Assembly: GCF_016907275.1 (NCBI RefSeq)
Contig: NZ_JAFBBP010000001.1
Location: forward strand, 5,508,001 to 5,572,000
DNA: 64,000 bases
Origin: Micromonospora luteifusca
GTDB lineage: Bacteria > Actinomycetota > Actinomycetes > Mycobacteriales > Micromonosporaceae
Direction: 5' to 3'
The translations under genes were made by a program, and so were the position numbers. Each line of letters starts with the position of its first letter. The stretch's first letter is position 1. Below the pieces are notes generated by a model that had not been told where the DNA came from, did not search any database, and saw only the letters and a program-made list of their open reading frames with translations. Of this stretch, positions 8,974 through 17,618 are shown piece by piece.

Positions 8974-9816
8974 TCAGCCCTGCGGCGCGCTCATCGCGAG
9001 GTCCTTGATGACGACCTCCTTCTTCGGGTGGCCACCACCGGCCTGCTGGGCGAACGCCCCGTCGTCGCCGGCCTTGGCCACGTCCTTGACGATGTCCAGG
9101 CCACCGGTGATGGTGCCGAGGACCGTGTACGCGGGGTCCAGCGGCGAATCGCCGTAGACGATGAAGAACTGGCTGCCGGTGCTGCCCGGCTGGCCGGAGT
9201 TGGCCATCGCGATGACACCCTCCGGGTACGGCGGGCGCTTGTCGGTGGGCAGGTTCTCCTCGGGCAGGCGGTAGCTCGGGCCGCCCTGGCCGTCGGTGTC
9301 CCGCCAGCCGTTGCCGGTGGCGCTCGGGTCACCGCACTGCAACACCTTGATGCCCTCGGTCACGAGGCGGTGGCACTTGGTGTTGTCGAAGAAGTTCTTC
9401 TCCGCGAGGTAGCTGAAGCTGCCCGCCGTGCAGGGCACCAACGACCGGTCGACCTTGGCGGTGATCGGGCCCAGGTTGGTGTCGATCGTCATGGTCTGCA
9501 CGCCGGTGCCGGACTGCTCGTTGCTGGGCAGCCCGACGTCCTTGATCTGCGGGGGCCGCTGGTCCGTGGGCAGCGCGTTGTACACGCACTCGGAGGCGCC
9601 GGCCGCCGCGGTGTTGGTGGCGGGCTTGTCGTCGTCGTCGCCGCCGAGGGTCACCGCCAGCCAGACGGTGCCGGCGACCACGAGCACCAGAACGGCGCCC
9701 GCGCTGATGATCGCCTGCGTCTGCCGACGCTTGCGGGCCTTGCCCGCGCGCTCGGCCATCTCCTTCTCGAGCCGGGCGCGTGCCGCCGCGCGCTGCCGCT
9801 CTCTGGTGGACGTCAC
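8974..9816 (-). CDS. Membrane-anchored cyclophilin-type peptidyl-prolyl isomerase
   Basis: A 280-residue protein with a charged N-terminal segment (many Arg/Lys/Glu), one transmembrane helix at about 33-57 (ISAGAVLVLVVAGTVWLAV) and an extracytoplasmic cyclophilin domain. Family motifs remain: FFDNTKCHRLV (with the catalytic Arg), MANSGQPGSTGSQFFIVYG and the late TVLGTITGGLDIVKDV. It probably assists folding of exported proteins. GTG with first base at 9816 is chosen because AGGAGG lies 8 bases upstream; longer versions give low-complexity sequence. It is the downstream gene of a tandem pair, 61 bp after the next entry. Confidence 0.9.
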   Translation of the reverse strand: MTSTRERQRAAARARLEKEMAERAGKARKRRQTQAIISAGAVLVLVVAGTVWLAVTLGGDDDDKPATNTAAAGASECVYNALPTDQRPPQIKDVGLPSNEQSGTGVQTMTIDTNLGPITAKVDRSLVPCTAGSFSYLAEKNFFDNTKCHRLVTEGIKVLQCGDPSATGNGWRDTDGQGGPSYRLPEENLPTDKRPPYPEGVIAMANSGQPGSTGSQFFIVYGDSPLDPAYTVLGTITGGLDIVKDVAKAGDDGAFAQQAGGGHPKKEVVIKDLAMSAPQG

Positions 9817-9877
9817 GCCTGGATCCTCCTGGCTGTCTGCTGCTGGGTGCCGCTTCTGGGTGGGTGGTGGCGGCCGG

Positions 9878-10762
9878 TCAGCCGGCGCTCGGGCTGCTGG
9901 CCGGGGCGCCGGAGGCCGACGGTGCCGGTGCCGCACCGGTGACCGGCTCACCGACGGTCAGGGTCTGGATCGTCACGTCGGTGCTGGGCTTGACCTTGGC
10001 CCCGGTCCCATTGTCCACGGTCGGCAGGGCGCCGATTTTTTCCACCACGTCGAGCCCGCCGGTCACCCGGCCGATGACCGGGTACTTCGGGTCGGTGGTG
10101 GTGAAGTCCTTGAAGAAGATCAGGAACTGGCTGCCGTTGTTGCCCGGCGGGTTGGCGATCATCGCCACGGTGCCCTTCGGGTACGTCGGCGGCTGGCCGG
10201 GGGCCGGGCTGGCCGACGGTGACGCCGACGGCACGGTCGGCAGCTCCTCGTCGTAGAACGAGTAGGTCGGCCCACCGAGGCCGGTGCCGCTCGGGTCGCC
10301 GCAGCGCAGCGCGCCGTCGGCGGTGATCTCGTGGCACTTGGTGTTGTCGTAGAACGACCGGCTCGCCAGGTGGGCGATGCTCGCCGCCGCACAGGGCGAG
10401 TTGGTCAGGCTCAGCTCCGCGGTGATCGGCGCGCCCTGGTTGGTGGTCACGGTCATCGCCCGCGTGCCCTCGGTGGGCAGATCCTTGGTCGCCGGCGTGC
10501 CGACGTCCTTGAGGTTGGTGTTGGCCGTCGCGTCCTGCGGCGTCCAGAGGCAGGTTTCCTCCGCGGCCGTGTTCTGCTTCTGGTCGGAGTCGAACGCCCC
10601 GAGCGCCCAGGCCGAGCCCGCCACGACCAACACGAGGATCAGGGCGGCACCGACACCGGCCTGGATCTGCCGACGGCGCCGCGTGGCGGCGGCCCGGCGA
10701 GCCAACTGCCGGTCGAGCTTGGCACGCGCCAGTTTGCGCTGCCGGTCCCTGCTGGAAGCCAC
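9878..10762 (-). CDS. Cyclophilin-like membrane protein, catalytic Arg replaced
   Basis: A 294-residue paralogue of the downstream cyclophilin with the same layout: basic N-terminus (SRDRQRKLARAKL), transmembrane helix at about 36-54 and an exported cyclophilin fold (SFYDNTKCHEI, GNNGSQFLIFFKDF, VIGRVTGGLDVVEKI). At the position where cyclophilins carry the catalytic arginine (FHRV in the family, CHRL in the neighbour) this copy has CHEI, a Glu. Loop insertions rich in Ser/Pro/Ala occur in the middle and at the C-terminus. GTG at 10762 follows AGGGGAG. It may bind proline peptides without efficient isomerisation. Confidence 0.85.
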   Translation of the reverse strand: MASSRDRQRKLARAKLDRQLARRAAATRRRRQIQAGVGAALILVLVVAGSAWALGAFDSDQKQNTAAEETCLWTPQDATANTNLKDVGTPATKDLPTEGTRAMTVTTNQGAPITAELSLTNSPCAAASIAHLASRSFYDNTKCHEITADGALRCGDPSGTGLGGPTYSFYDEELPTVPSASPSASPAPGQPPTYPKGTVAMIANPPGNNGSQFLIFFKDFTTTDPKYPVIGRVTGGLDVVEKIGALPTVDNGTGAKVKPSTDVTIQTLTVGEPVTGAAPAPSASGAPASSPSAG

Positions 10763-11031
10763 CCGTGCTCCCCTTTCCTCTACCTGGTCGTCGCCGGCGG
10801 CCGGGCGTCCCGGCCCGTCCTGGCGTCACGTGTGCCGCGCCACACGCCCGCCAGAGTGTACGGCTAGCGACTGAGAATGTGGTGTACGAGGTCCACCCCG
10901 TCCCGAGCAGCGCTTATCGGGCGTTGTCACTGTGCTCCGCGGGGCGCGAGGGACGGACGCGGCAAACTCGCTCGGCACGCCCGTTAGGCTGCTCGGGAGA
11001 CGACAGCTGCTCGACGGAAAGGACAGCGCCC

Positions 11032-11751
11032 GTGCTCGTGGCCGGCTTTCCCGCGGACGCCTTCGGCACCAACTGCTACGTGGTCGCCACCGCGCCGGGG
11101 GAGCAGTGCGTGGTGGTCGACCCCGGCATCGGGGTGCTCGACCAGCTCGACGCGCTACTCGCCGAGCACCGCCTGCATCCGGCCGCCGTGCTGCTCACCC
11201 ACGGCCACCTCGACCACACCTTCTCGGTCGCGCCGGTCTGCGGTGCGCGTGGCATCACCGCCTACGTGCACCCGGGTGACCGGGAGATGCTGGCCGACCC
11301 GTCCAAGGGTCTCTCGGCGGACCTGACGGCGCTCTTCGGCGGTCGGCTGAGCTACACCGAGCCGGATGACGTGGCGGAGCTGACCGACGGCGCCACCCTC
11401 ACCCTCGCCGGCCTGGAGATCGCCGTCGACCATGCCCCGGGCCATACCGGCGGGTCGGTGCTGTTCCGGCTGCCGGGTGCCGGTTCGAGCTGGGAGGCTG
11501 ACGAGCTGTGCCTCTCCGGTGACGTCCTCTTCGCCGGGTCGATCGGCCGCACCGACCTGCCGGGCGGGAGCATGCCGGCCATGCTCACCAGCCTGCGCGA
11601 CAAGATCCTCCCGCTGGCCGACGACACCGTCGTGCTGCCCGGCCACGGCCCCAGCACCACCATCGGCCGCGAGCGCGCCAGCAACCCGTACCTCATCGAG
11701 GTGGCGCAGGTCGGCGGCGGCCGACCGGCGGCACCCACCCGGGGCCTCTAG
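11032..11751 (+). CDS. Metallo-beta-lactamase-fold hydrolase (glyoxalase II-like)
   Basis: A 239-residue cytosolic enzyme of the MBL superfamily, in the group often called hydroxyacylglutathione hydrolase-like. Metal ligands are visible: THGHLDH (about 56-62), HAPGHTGGS, LSGDVLF and VLPGHG. Actinobacteria lack glutathione, so the substrate may be a mycothiol thioester or another small ester; this is inference. GTG at 11032 follows GGAAAGGA. A TAGGCT hexamer at 10985-10990 could be its -10. It sits 71 bp before hisS, a neighbourhood conserved in many actinobacteria. Confidence 0.88.
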   Translation: MLVAGFPADAFGTNCYVVATAPGEQCVVVDPGIGVLDQLDALLAEHRLHPAAVLLTHGHLDHTFSVAPVCGARGITAYVHPGDREMLADPSKGLSADLTALFGGRLSYTEPDDVAELTDGATLTLAGLEIAVDHAPGHTGGSVLFRLPGAGSSWEADELCLSGDVLFAGSIGRTDLPGGSMPAMLTSLRDKILPLADDTVVLPGHGPSTTIGRERASNPYLIEVAQVGGGRPAAPTRGL

Positions 11752-11822
11752 ACCTTCTCCGCGCCGCGCGCGGACCCACGACACCACCGCGCCGCGGGCG
11801 CGGAACCGCAAGGAGTACGCCG

Positions 11823-13151
11823 ATGAGCAAGCCCACGCCCATCTCCGGTTTCCCGGAGTGGACCCCCGGCCAGCGGATGGTCGAGCAGTTCGTGCTCGGG
11901 AAGATCCGGGACACCTTCGAGCTGTACGGCTTCGCGCCGCTGGAGACCCGCGCGGTGGAGCCGCTGGACCAGTTGCTGCGCAAGGGCGAGACCTCGAAGG
12001 AGGTCTACGTGATTCGGCGGCTGCACGCCGACGCCGAGGGTGCCGGGGGTGACGACCAGCTCGGCCTGCACTTCGACCTGACCGTGCCGTTCGCCCGGTA
12101 CGTGCTGGAGAACGCCGGCAAGCTCACCTTCCCGTTCCGCCGCTACCAGATCCAGAAGGTGTGGCGGGGGGAGCGGCCGCAGGAGGGGCGCTACCGGGAG
12201 TTCGTCCAGGCCGACATCGACATCGTCGACCGGGACACCCTGGCGCCGCACCACGAGGCGGAGATGCCGCTGGTCATCGGGGACGCCCTGCGGTCGCTGC
12301 CGATCCCACCGGTGACGATCCAGGTGAACAACCGCAAGATCTCCGAGGGCTTCTATCGGGGCATCGGGTTGACCGACCCGGAGGCGGCGCTGCGGGCGAT
12401 CGACAAGCTCGACAAGCTCGGTCCGGCGAAGGTGGCCGACCTGCTGGCCCAGACCGCCGGGGCGAGCGAGGCCCAGGCCAAGGCGTGCCTCGCGCTGGCC
12501 GAGATCTCCGCCCCGGACGCCTCGTTCGCCGACGCCGTCCGGGCGCTCGGGGTGAGCAACCCACTGCTCGACGAGGGCCTCGAGGAACTGGTCCGGGTGG
12601 TGGAGACCGCCGCCGAACACTCGCCCGGCCTCTGCGTGGCCGACCTGCGCATCGCCCGCGGCCTGGATTACTACACGGGCACCGTCTACGAGACCCAGCT
12701 GCGCGGCTACGAGCGGTTCGGCTCGATCTGCTCCGGCGGCCGGTACGACAACCTGGCCAGCGCCGGCGCCACCTCGTTCCCCGGGGTGGGGATCTCGATC
12801 GGGGTGACCCGACTGCTCGGGTTGCTCTTCGGTGCGGGTGAGCTGTCCATCTCCCGTTCGGTGCCCACCTGTGTCCTGGTGGCGTTGGCCGACGAGGAAC
12901 ACCGCCCGGCCAGTGGCCGGATCGCGGCGGCGCTGCGGGGGCGTGGCATCGCCACCGAGGTCTCGCCGACCGCGGCGAAGTTCGGCAAGCAGATCCGCTA
13001 CGCCGAGCGCCGTGGCATTCCGTACGTCTGGTTCCCGGGTGCCGACGGGGCACCGGACGAGGTGAAGGACATCCGGTCCGGTGCGCAGGTCACGGCCGGT
13101 GCCGAGGAGTGGATGCCACCTCTGGAGGACCTCAAGCCGGCGGTCAGCTGA
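11823..13151 (+). CDS. hisS: Histidyl-tRNA synthetase
   Basis: This class II synthetase charges tRNA-His. The 442-residue protein shows motif 2 (FRRYQIQKVWRGERPQEGRYREF), the histidine-specific LDYYTGTVYE and SGGRYDNL segments, motif 3 around GVGISIGVTRL and an anticodon-binding domain from about residue 345. An internal helical region of about 60 residues (DKLDKLGPAKVADLLAQ onward) separates the catalytic halves; it makes this enzyme a little longer than the shortest HisRS. ATG at 11823 follows AAGGAG. Confidence 0.95.
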   Translation: MSKPTPISGFPEWTPGQRMVEQFVLGKIRDTFELYGFAPLETRAVEPLDQLLRKGETSKEVYVIRRLHADAEGAGGDDQLGLHFDLTVPFARYVLENAGKLTFPFRRYQIQKVWRGERPQEGRYREFVQADIDIVDRDTLAPHHEAEMPLVIGDALRSLPIPPVTIQVNNRKISEGFYRGIGLTDPEAALRAIDKLDKLGPAKVADLLAQTAGASEAQAKACLALAEISAPDASFADAVRALGVSNPLLDEGLEELVRVVETAAEHSPGLCVADLRIARGLDYYTGTVYETQLRGYERFGSICSGGRYDNLASAGATSFPGVGISIGVTRLLGLLFGAGELSISRSVPTCVLVALADEEHRPASGRIAAALRGRGIATEVSPTAAKFGKQIRYAERRGIPYVWFPGADGAPDEVKDIRSGAQVTAGAEEWMPPLEDLKPAVS

Positions 13152-13183
13152 GTCTCCCCACTGGCGCGTACGGCCGCGGGGAC

Positions 13184-13212
13184 CTACGGTAGCGTAAGTT
13201 ACGCCACCGTAG
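13184..13212. promoter_or_regulatory. Near-perfect 29-bp palindromic operator before the acyl desaturase
   Basis: Left arm CTACGGTAGCGTAA (13184-13197), one central base, right arm TTACGCCACCGTAG (13199-13212); 13 of 14 positions pair. It ends on the ribosome binding site (AGGGAG, 13211-13216) and 10 bp before the start codon. Size and symmetry fit a TetR-type repressor of lipid genes, which would block initiation or translation of the desaturase. No such regulator gene is adjacent. Confidence 0.8.
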
Positions 13213-13222
13213 GGAGTTTCTC

Positions 13223-14164
13223 GTGACCATGAGCACCACACTGAGCCAGACCGCGCTCCTCGTCGAGTTGGAGCCGGTGGTTGCCCGCAACCTCGACCGT
13301 CACCTCTCGCTGGCCAAGGAGTGGTTCCCGCACGAGTACGTGCCGTGGAGCGAAGGGCGGACCTTCGACGGGCCGCTCGGCGGCGAGGCGTGGTCGCCGA
13401 CGGACTCCACCATCCCCGACGTGGCCCGCACCGCGCTGATCGTCAACCTGCTGACCGAGGACAACCTGCCCTCGTACCACCACGAGATCGCCACCCTGTT
13501 CGGCCGGGACGGCGCATGGGGTACCTGGGTGCACCGGTGGACCGCCGAGGAGGGTCGGCACGGTGTCGCGATCCGCGACTACCTGACCGTCACCCGGGCG
13601 GTCGACCCGGTGGCGTTGGAGCGGGCCCGGATGACGCACATGTCCGAGGGCTACACCAACGCCCACGGCGACGAGGTGCTGCACTCGCTGGCGTACGTCT
13701 CGTTCCAGGAGTTGGCCACCCGGATCTCGCACCGCAACACCGGCAAGGCCACCGGCGACCCGGCCTGCGAGGCGCTGCTGGCCCGCGTGGCCGCCGACGA
13801 GAACCTGCACATGGTCTTCTACCGCAACCTGCTCGCCGCCGCGTTCGAGCTGGCCCCGAGCCAGGCCATGCGGGCCGTTGCCGACGTGGTGGCCGACTTC
13901 CAGATGCCGGGTAGCGGCATCGACGGTTTCGCCCGCAAGTCGGTGGCGATCGCCCTGGCCGGCATCTACGACCTGCGCCAGCACCGCGACGAGGTGCTGC
14001 AGCCGGTGCTCCGCCAGTGGGACGTCTTCAACGTGACCGGCCTCGACGCCGACGGCGAAGCCGCCCGCGAGCAGCTGGCCAGCCAGCTGGAAACCCTGGA
14101 CCGCGCCGCGAGCCGCTTCGAAGAGAAGCGCGACGCCCGAGCAGCCCGCCTCTCCCTCCGCTAA
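13223..14164 (+). CDS. Acyl-ACP desaturase (stearoyl-ACP desaturase family, DesA-like)
   Basis: A 313-residue soluble diiron enzyme that introduces a double bond into acyl-ACP or acyl-CoA. The diiron ligands are visible as ExxH motifs EEGRH (about 109-113) and DENLH (about 192-196), with further Glu in the LTEDNLPSYHHE helix. The C-terminus is helical and charged. GTG at 13223 is chosen with AGGGAG upstream. The palindrome just upstream indicates dedicated repression, probably linked to membrane lipid status. hisS ends 71 bp before and is not functionally related. Confidence 0.9.
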   Translation: MTMSTTLSQTALLVELEPVVARNLDRHLSLAKEWFPHEYVPWSEGRTFDGPLGGEAWSPTDSTIPDVARTALIVNLLTEDNLPSYHHEIATLFGRDGAWGTWVHRWTAEEGRHGVAIRDYLTVTRAVDPVALERARMTHMSEGYTNAHGDEVLHSLAYVSFQELATRISHRNTGKATGDPACEALLARVAADENLHMVFYRNLLAAAFELAPSQAMRAVADVVADFQMPGSGIDGFARKSVAIALAGIYDLRQHRDEVLQPVLRQWDVFNVTGLDADGEAAREQLASQLETLDRAASRFEEKRDARAARLSLR

Positions 14165-14204
14165 CCCCAACCGGCCCCCTACCCCCCACCCCCACCCCGC
14201 CCCA

Positions 14205-14299
14205 CCCCCGCCCCCTCCCGCGTTGATCATGACGTTATTGCCACTCGCATCGGCGTGTCAGGGCAATAACTCCATGATCAACGCGGGAAGGGGCGGGGG
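14205..14299. repeat. Large palindromic element between convergent genes
   Basis: The arms 14217-14242 and 14262-14287 pair at 24 of 26 positions (core CGCGTTGATCATG and ATGATCAACGCG), around a 19-base loop. Pairing extends outward into C-rich (14205-14216) and G-rich (14288-14299) flanks, giving a stem near 38 bp. It could end transcription of both the desaturase and the thioesterase gene. The TTGATCATG core makes me think of dispersed intergenic palindromes of Micromonospora. Confidence 0.85.
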
Positions 14300-14322
14300 G
14301 AGGGGGAGGGGGGTCAGAGGGG

Positions 14323-14838
14323 TCAGGGTTGGGGTTCTTGGGGGAGTAGTAGGCAGGTGCTGGTCGCGTGGGCGATCAGGCGGGAGCGGGCGTCGGTGAT
14401 GCGGGCTTCGGCCAGAGCCGTGCGGCGGCCGCGTTGCAGCACCGTTCCCTCGCAGCGCAGGGTGCCGCTGTCGACCGTGACCGGGCGGAGGAACTTCACG
14501 TTGAGGTCCAGCGAGGTGTAGCCGACGCCGGCCGGCAGGGTGGTGTGCACGGCACATGCCGCAGCGGTGTCCAGCAGCGTCGAGAGGACGCCACCGTGGA
14601 CGCTGCCGAGCGGGTTGTAGTGGAACTCCTGCGGGGTCAGCTCGACGACGACCCGACCTTCGTCGGCTTCCATCCGGGCCATGTCGATGAGGTGCATCAC
14701 CGGTGGCGCGGCCAGTTCGCCGGCGATCATCGCCCGGAGCATGTCGATGCCGCTGCGTCGACCGACCTGGGCGGCGTTGGCCGCCGGGTCCGCCCAGGTG
14801 AAGGTACGGCTGCGCGCCGGTTCCTGCGTCTGCGTCAT
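14323..14838 (-). CDS. PaaI-type hotdog-fold thioesterase
   Basis: A 171-residue acyl-CoA thioesterase-like protein of the 4HBT/PaaI group. The signature HYNPLGSVHGGVLSTLLDTA holds the typical Asn and HGG-(x)n-D elements, followed by the YTSLDLNVKFLRPV strand and a C-terminal strand pair. The substrate cannot be read from sequence. ATG at 14838 is chosen; an in-frame TTG at 14874 lies inside the divergent promoter region and is unlikely. It is divergent from the HxlR regulator, which probably controls it. Confidence 0.85.
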   Translation of the reverse strand: MTQTQEPARSRTFTWADPAANAAQVGRRSGIDMLRAMIAGELAAPPVMHLIDMARMEADEGRVVVELTPQEFHYNPLGSVHGGVLSTLLDTAAACAVHTTLPAGVGYTSLDLNVKFLRPVTVDSGTLRCEGTVLQRGRRTALAEARITDARSRLIAHATSTCLLLPQEPQP

Positions 14839-14858
14839 GGACGCAGCCTGGCAGCCGC

Positions 14859-14887
14859 TTGCTGAGTCTGTCAATGAGACTTAGCCT
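14859..14887 (+). promoter_or_regulatory. Promoter and operator of the HxlR-type regulator
   Basis: TTGCTG (14859-14864), a 17-bp spacer and TAGCCT (14882-14887) precede the ATG at 14894 by 6 bases, so the transcript may be leaderless. An imperfect inverted repeat TGAGTCT-N7-AGACTTA (14863-14883) lies between the hexamers and is a likely regulator site. On the other strand TTGACA (14874-14869) can be the -35 for the thioesterase gene, so one site could control both. Confidence 0.5.
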
Positions 14888-14893
14888 GGTCGG

Positions 14894-15370
14894 ATGCGAC
14901 CCGCGGCACTGGACTGGTCGGTGGAGAACTGCACCATCGCCCGCGCGATGGAGGTTCTCGGTGAGCGGTGGACCCTGGTGGTGCTCCGCGAGGTGTTCAC
15001 CGGCGTACGCCGCTTCGACGACATGCGGGTGCGCACCGGCATTCCGCGTCAGGTGCTGACCAACCGACTGACCACCCTGGTGCAGCAGGGCGTGCTGAGT
15101 CGCGAGCCGTACCGGGAGCCGGGCAGCCGGCTGCGCCACGAGTACCGGCTGACGGAGAAGGGCCTGGACCTGTGGCCGGTGCTGGTCGCCGTGCTCGGGT
15201 GGGGCGACCGGTACCTCGCGGACGCGGAGGGCTCGCCCGTGAGCGTGGGTCATCGCGACTGCGGAGCCCAGGTGCGCGTCGAGCTGCGATGTGCCGACGG
15301 GCACGAGGTGGGTCAGGTGCGCGACGTGGTGCCCCGCCCGGGTCCAGGCGCCCGCCGCCGTACCCCCTGA
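14894..15370 (+). CDS. HxlR-family transcriptional regulator
   Basis: A 158-residue winged-helix regulator. The HxlR signature is clear: a Cys near the N-terminus (ENCTIARAMEVLGERWTLVVL), RRFDDMRVRTGIPRQVLTNR as recognition region, and the wing EYRLTEKGLDLWPVL. The C-terminal 45 residues carry a second small region with two Cys (HRDCGAQV, ELRCADG) that could bind metal or sense oxidants or aldehydes; this is inference. It is divergent from the thioesterase gene with 55 bp between starts. Confidence 0.9.
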   Translation: MRPAALDWSVENCTIARAMEVLGERWTLVVLREVFTGVRRFDDMRVRTGIPRQVLTNRLTTLVQQGVLSREPYREPGSRLRHEYRLTEKGLDLWPVLVAVLGWGDRYLADAEGSPVSVGHRDCGAQVRVELRCADGHEVGQVRDVVPRPGPGARRRTP

Positions 15371-15518
15371 CGCGCGGCACCCGCACCCGTCCAAGACATC
15401 GACGAGAGTCCGTTCCGTTGGCCGATTCGGTGTGACGGTGCTTGTTCGTCAACGTGTCAGGGGTGTTGCGGCGATGTGGCCGGCCAAGATCGGCTAATCC
15501 GGGCGGAACCAAGTCTTG

Positions 15519-15545
15519 TTAAGGATCTTAAGTATGTGAATACTT
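15519..15545. promoter_or_regulatory. AT-rich pair of inverted repeats upstream of the secreted protease
   Basis: TTAAG-GAT-CTTAA (15519-15531) directly abuts AAGTAT-GTGA-ATACTT (15530-15545). Both are perfect, and this is the most AT-rich patch near the gene, about 95 bp before its start. It is likely a promoter/operator region, since proteases of this type are often expressed only in stationary phase or on protein substrates. No specific regulator can be assigned. Confidence 0.5.
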
Positions 15546-15639
15546 CACTTCATTCGGCCGGTTTCCCCAGATCGGCCGGGTTGCCATCGGGTCAGCCGAC
15601 CTCGGCGAGACCCGCTCCCCCGCCCAGGAGGTTTGTTAC

Positions 15640-16686
15640 ATGCGACCCACGAGGTCCTCATTCCGCGTTGCGGCCACAGTCGCCGTTTCCGGAAGCCTGG
15701 TCGTCGGCGCGCTCATCGGCGCACCCGCCCAGGCCGCTCCCGCCGCCTCGCCCGACGCCGCCGCCGCGCTCTCCGCGGAACTCGGCGACCGCTCCGCCGG
15801 CTCGTACATCGACGCCAGCGGAAGGTCCGTCGTCACGGTGACCGACGCGGCTGCCGCCAGCAAGGCGAGCAAGGCCGGCGCTGTCGTCCGTTACGTCACC
15901 CGCGGTGCCGCCGAGCTCAACCGGGCCACCGCCGACCTGGAGCGCTCCGCCAAGATCCCGGGCACCGCCTGGTGGAGCGACCCGGTCACCAACCAGGTTG
16001 TCGTCTCCGTCGACAGCACCGTCACCGGCGCCAAGCTGGAGCGGGTCAAGGCTGCCGCCGCGCGGGCCAACGGCGCGGTCCGGGTCGAGGCCGAGGCCGG
16101 CGTGCTGAGCACCCGGATCTCCGGTGGCCAGGCCATCTACGCCGGTGGGGGCGGGCGCTGCTCGCTCGGCTTCAACGTGCGCAGCGGCAGCACCTACTAC
16201 TTCCTGACGGCCGGGCACTGCACCAACATCTCGGCCAGCTGGTACTCGAACTCGGCCCAGACCGCGCTGATCGGCACCCGTACCGGCACCAGCTTCCCGG
16301 GCAACGACTACGGCATCGTGCGCCACAGCAACTCGGCCAACGCCGCCGGCAACGTCTCCCTCTACAACGGCAGCTACCGGGACATCACCGGCTCCGGCAA
16401 CGCCTCCGTCGGCCAGTCGGTGCAGCGCTCCGGCAGCACCACCGGCCTGCGTAGCGGTTCGGTGAACGCGACCAACGCCACGGTGAACTACGCCGAGGGT
16501 TCGGTCTCCGGCCTGATCCGCACCAACGTCTGCGCCGAGCCGGGCGACAGCGGCGGCTCGCTGTTCAGCGGCGGCACCGCCCTGGGCATGACCTCCGGTG
16601 GTAGCGGCAACTGCCGCACCGGTGGCACGACGTACTTCCAGCCCGTCACCGAGGCCCTGAGCCGCTACGGCGTCAGCGTCTTCTGA
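15640..16686 (+). CDS. Secreted S1-family serine protease (streptogrisin-like)
   Basis: A 348-residue preproprotein. The signal peptide covers about 1-32 (basic start, then [19 protein letters not shown], cleavage near AQA-AP); a propeptide with an alpha-lytic-type pro domain follows to about 158; and a chymotrypsin-fold mature part starts near [11 protein letters not shown]. The catalytic triad is readable: His193 in TAGHC, Asp223 in GNDYG and Ser304 in GDSGG. Cys pairs flank His193 and Ser304. The fold matches streptogrisins of Streptomyces. ATG at 15640 follows GGAGG with good spacing. Confidence 0.95.
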   Translation: MRPTRSSFRVAATVAVSGSLVVGALIGAPAQAAPAASPDAAAALSAELGDRSAGSYIDASGRSVVTVTDAAAASKASKAGAVVRYVTRGAAELNRATADLERSAKIPGTAWWSDPVTNQVVVSVDSTVTGAKLERVKAAAARANGAVRVEAEAGVLSTRISGGQAIYAGGGGRCSLGFNVRSGSTYYFLTAGHCTNISASWYSNSAQTALIGTRTGTSFPGNDYGIVRHSNSANAAGNVSLYNGSYRDITGSGNASVGQSVQRSGSTTGLRSGSVNATNATVNYAEGSVSGLIRTNVCAEPGDSGGSLFSGGTALGMTSGGSGNCRTGGTTYFQPVTEALSRYGVSVF

Positions 16687-16698
16687 TCGATCCACCGC

Positions 16699-16732
16699 AC
16701 GCGGGCCGTCGGATCATTCCGGCGGCCCGCGT
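16699..16732. terminator. Hairpin terminator between protease and DUF998 gene
   Basis: The arms ACGCGGGCCGTCGG (16699-16712) and CCGGCGGCCCGCGT (16719-16732) pair at 13 of 14 positions around a 6-base loop, 12 bp after the protease stop and before the convergent membrane protein gene. No U-tract is present. Confidence 0.7.
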
Positions 16733-16749
16733 CGCGCGCGGGGCCCGCC

Positions 16750-17463
16750 TCACGCGAGCCGATCGGGCCCGTCCGCTGGTCGCAGGGGATCCGGGGGTAC
16801 GACGCCAGGCAGCGCCGGACCGACGGAGGTGGTGCCTCTGGTGGCCCAGGCGACGTGCGCTCGGCGGGCCGAGAGGACCGCCAGCAACGGCCAGAGCGAC
16901 ACGGCTACCGCCGTCACCCGCTCGGCCAACCCGGTGCGGGACCCACTGGTCACCTCGAACGCGCTCCACCCGAAGAGGGCGAGCAGCACGAGCGTGGCAC
17001 CGAGCCCCACGGTGCGGCGGAACGCCCACGGCAGCTGCGCGGCGTCCGGGTGCGTGGCGTCCGGGCCGCGGGGCAGCCGCAACGCCGAGCCGGCCGGCCA
17101 CAGCGCCAGGGCGAGGACGGCCACCGTCGCCGCGATGCCGTGGCTGAGCGAACCACCGACCGGCGGCCGGGGAAACGCGACAAGCGCGATGGTCGCCACC
17201 CCACCGACTGCCAGCAGGAAACGGCTGGGCAATCCGGCCGCGTGCAACACGGCAGCGACCGCCAGATAGCAGCAGCCGAGCAGCACCAGGGCACCAACCA
17301 TGATCCAGGCGTCGGTGGCGTCCTGCCCCGCCAGCTCGCTGATGGTGTCCCGGATCGGGTCGTACCCGGCGGGTTGCCGGGCCTGCGCGACCGTCCAACC
17401 GGTCACCAACAGCAGGGGTGCGGCCGCCGCGGTGGCGACGGCCCAGTTCGGTACGGCGCGCAT
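16750..17463 (-). CDS. DUF998-family integral membrane protein
   Basis: A 237-residue protein with about six hydrophobic helices. The first is at about 9-25, followed by the family-typical YDPIRDTISELAGQDATDAWIM, and then PRPPVGGSLSHGIAA between the middle helices. DUF998 proteins have no established function. The C-terminal 25 residues are Pro-rich and cytoplasmic or extracellular. It is a single gene, convergent with the protease and divergent from aspS (155 bp between starts). Confidence 0.8.
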   Translation of the reverse strand: MRAVPNWAVATAAAAPLLLVTGWTVAQARQPAGYDPIRDTISELAGQDATDAWIMVGALVLLGCCYLAVAAVLHAAGLPSRFLLAVGGVATIALVAFPRPPVGGSLSHGIAATVAVLALALWPAGSALRLPRGPDATHPDAAQLPWAFRRTVGLGATLVLLALFGWSAFEVTSGSRTGLAERVTAVAVSLWPLLAVLSARRAHVAWATRGTTSVGPALPGVVPPDPLRPADGPDRLA

Positions 17464-17618
17464 TTCGCCACGTTAACCGGCACGACTGCCGGCTGACCCG
17501 GGTTCGCCGGTCCACCCCACCAGCGAATCGCGCCGGCCTGCCGGGTGCCCCGGAGGCGGGACGGCCACCCCTGACAGAATGCGGGTGAGGACTGTTCCAC
17601 GATGAGGAGTTGCCAGCC

